Assembly: GCA_903879995.1 (NCBI GenBank)
Contig: CAIRNW010000118.1
Location: 1-6,278 of the forward strand
Reading direction: 5' to 3'
From: an uncultured Bacteroidota bacterium
Lineage (GTDB): Bacteria; Bacteroidota; Bacteroidia; Chitinophagales; Chitinophagaceae
Length of the DNA: 6,278 bases
Part shown: positions 5,887-6,278 of the stretch, one piece after another
Layout: every line of letters starts with the position of its first letter
How positions within the stretch are numbered: the stretch's first letter is position 1
The notes under the pieces: model-generated
What the model was told of the DNA's origin: nothing
What the model saw: the letters and a program-made list of their open reading frames with translations, nothing else
Database searches by the model: none
Translations under genes and position numbers: made by a program

Positions 5887-6278
5887 ATGCAATCCAGTTT
5901 GTCATCCCCCCTACAAGTTGAGGTTAACAATAAAGCGATAATTAAGATGGCGCTGCCCATTAGCTTGGCCATTTTGATTCCACAATTAAATTTTGTGATC
6001 AACAACATATTTCTCGGCCATTTTAAAGAAGATCCCATCGCGCTGGCTGTAGCGGGAATTACAGGTGTTTATTATTTAATTTTTGCAGCGATTGGGTATG
6101 GGCTTAATAATGGACTACAGACACTTATTGCAAGAAGAGCAGGAGAAAATAGACCAGAGGAAGTAGGTAAATTATTTAGTCAGGGGATTTTAATTGGACT
6201 ACTATTAGCCATAACAGGAATTCTTTTAACCTACTCACTGACACCAGTACTTTTTAGCATCATCATCCATGATACTTC
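5887..6278 (+). CDS. MATE-family multidrug/Na+-coupled efflux transporter, N-terminal part (partial at window edge)
   Basis: The first 130 codons of an inner-membrane MATE (multidrug and toxic compound extrusion) antiporter are present, open to the right edge. After a short polar N-terminus, EVNNKAIIKMALPISLAILIP (12-32) enters the first membrane helix. QLNFVINNIFLG (33-44) is the conserved end of that helix. AVAGITGVYYLIFAAIGYGLNNGLQTLIARRAGE (54-87) spans the second helix and the typical GxxxxxARxxGE loop. A third helix runs from about 99 to 125. The ATG at 5887 is preferred because the conserved EVNN segment lies before the next in-frame ATG (5947). The gene faces away from the minus-strand block and is probably transcribed separately. 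MATE proteins expel cationic drugs or metabolites using H+ or Na+ gradients; the substrate is not predictable here. Confidence 0.9.
   Translation, partial: MQSSLSSPLQVEVNNKAIIKMALPISLAILIPQLNFVINNIFLGHFKEDPIALAVAGITGVYYLIFAAIGYGLNNGLQTLIARRAGENRPEEVGKLFSQGILIGLLLAITGILLTYSLTPVLFSIIIHDT

Noticed and set aside
1..6278. Novel defence, mobile or CRISPR-type system
   Set aside because: All seven reading frames belong to known families, six with housekeeping or transport roles; no transposase, repeat array, attachment site or RNA gene was seen.

Overview
This window is an ordinary chromosomal stretch, most likely from a member of the Bacteroidota, probably on the Chitinophagaceae/Sphingobacteriales side. 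Four things point there. The sequence is AT-rich. No start codon has a convincing Shine-Dalgarno sequence. A DUF3822-family gene, essentially a Bacteroidota family, lies directly upstream of rsmD. The RNase R is the short form that starts with a Lys-rich leader and cold-shock domain and lacks the N-terminal helix-turn-helix. An lpxK gene confirms a lipid A-making Gram-negative. I cannot name the genus.

Layout: one tightly packed block of six minus-strand genes fills almost the whole window, read from right to left. The order is a DUF3822 protein (stop at 5011), rsmD (16S rRNA guanine-N2 methyltransferase, 13-nt overlap), lpxK (lipid A 4'-kinase, 9-nt gap), rnr (RNase R, starting 2 nt after the lpxK stop), an all-trans polyprenyl diphosphate synthase (39-nt gap) and an APC-family amino acid permease (18-nt gap, cut off by the left edge). 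On the plus strand a MATE-family efflux transporter starts at 5887, diverges from the block and is cut off by the right edge. The roughly 60 bp between the DUF3822 gene and the MATE gene is the only real intergenic region and must hold both divergent promoters. No other stretch over 300 bases lacks a gene.

The genes do not form one pathway. The block mixes RNA metabolism (rsmD, rnr), envelope precursors (lpxK, polyprenyl synthase) and transport, as is common in housekeeping operons of this phylum. I saw no mobile element, CRISPR array, RNA gene, toxin-antitoxin pair or defence system.

The most interesting detail is the start of rnr. The natural ATG, 2 nt after the lpxK stop, is one base out of frame with the RNase R body. 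Two A-runs (A6 and A8) lie between them, and a single -1 shift or one extra A restores the expected Lys-rich N-terminus. This may be a sequencing error, transcriptional slippage, a programmed frameshift or a real lesion. Other points are an 18-bp perfect palindrome at the end of lpxK, a GPPY variant of the RsmD catalytic motif, and a possible near-leaderless promoter for the MATE gene.
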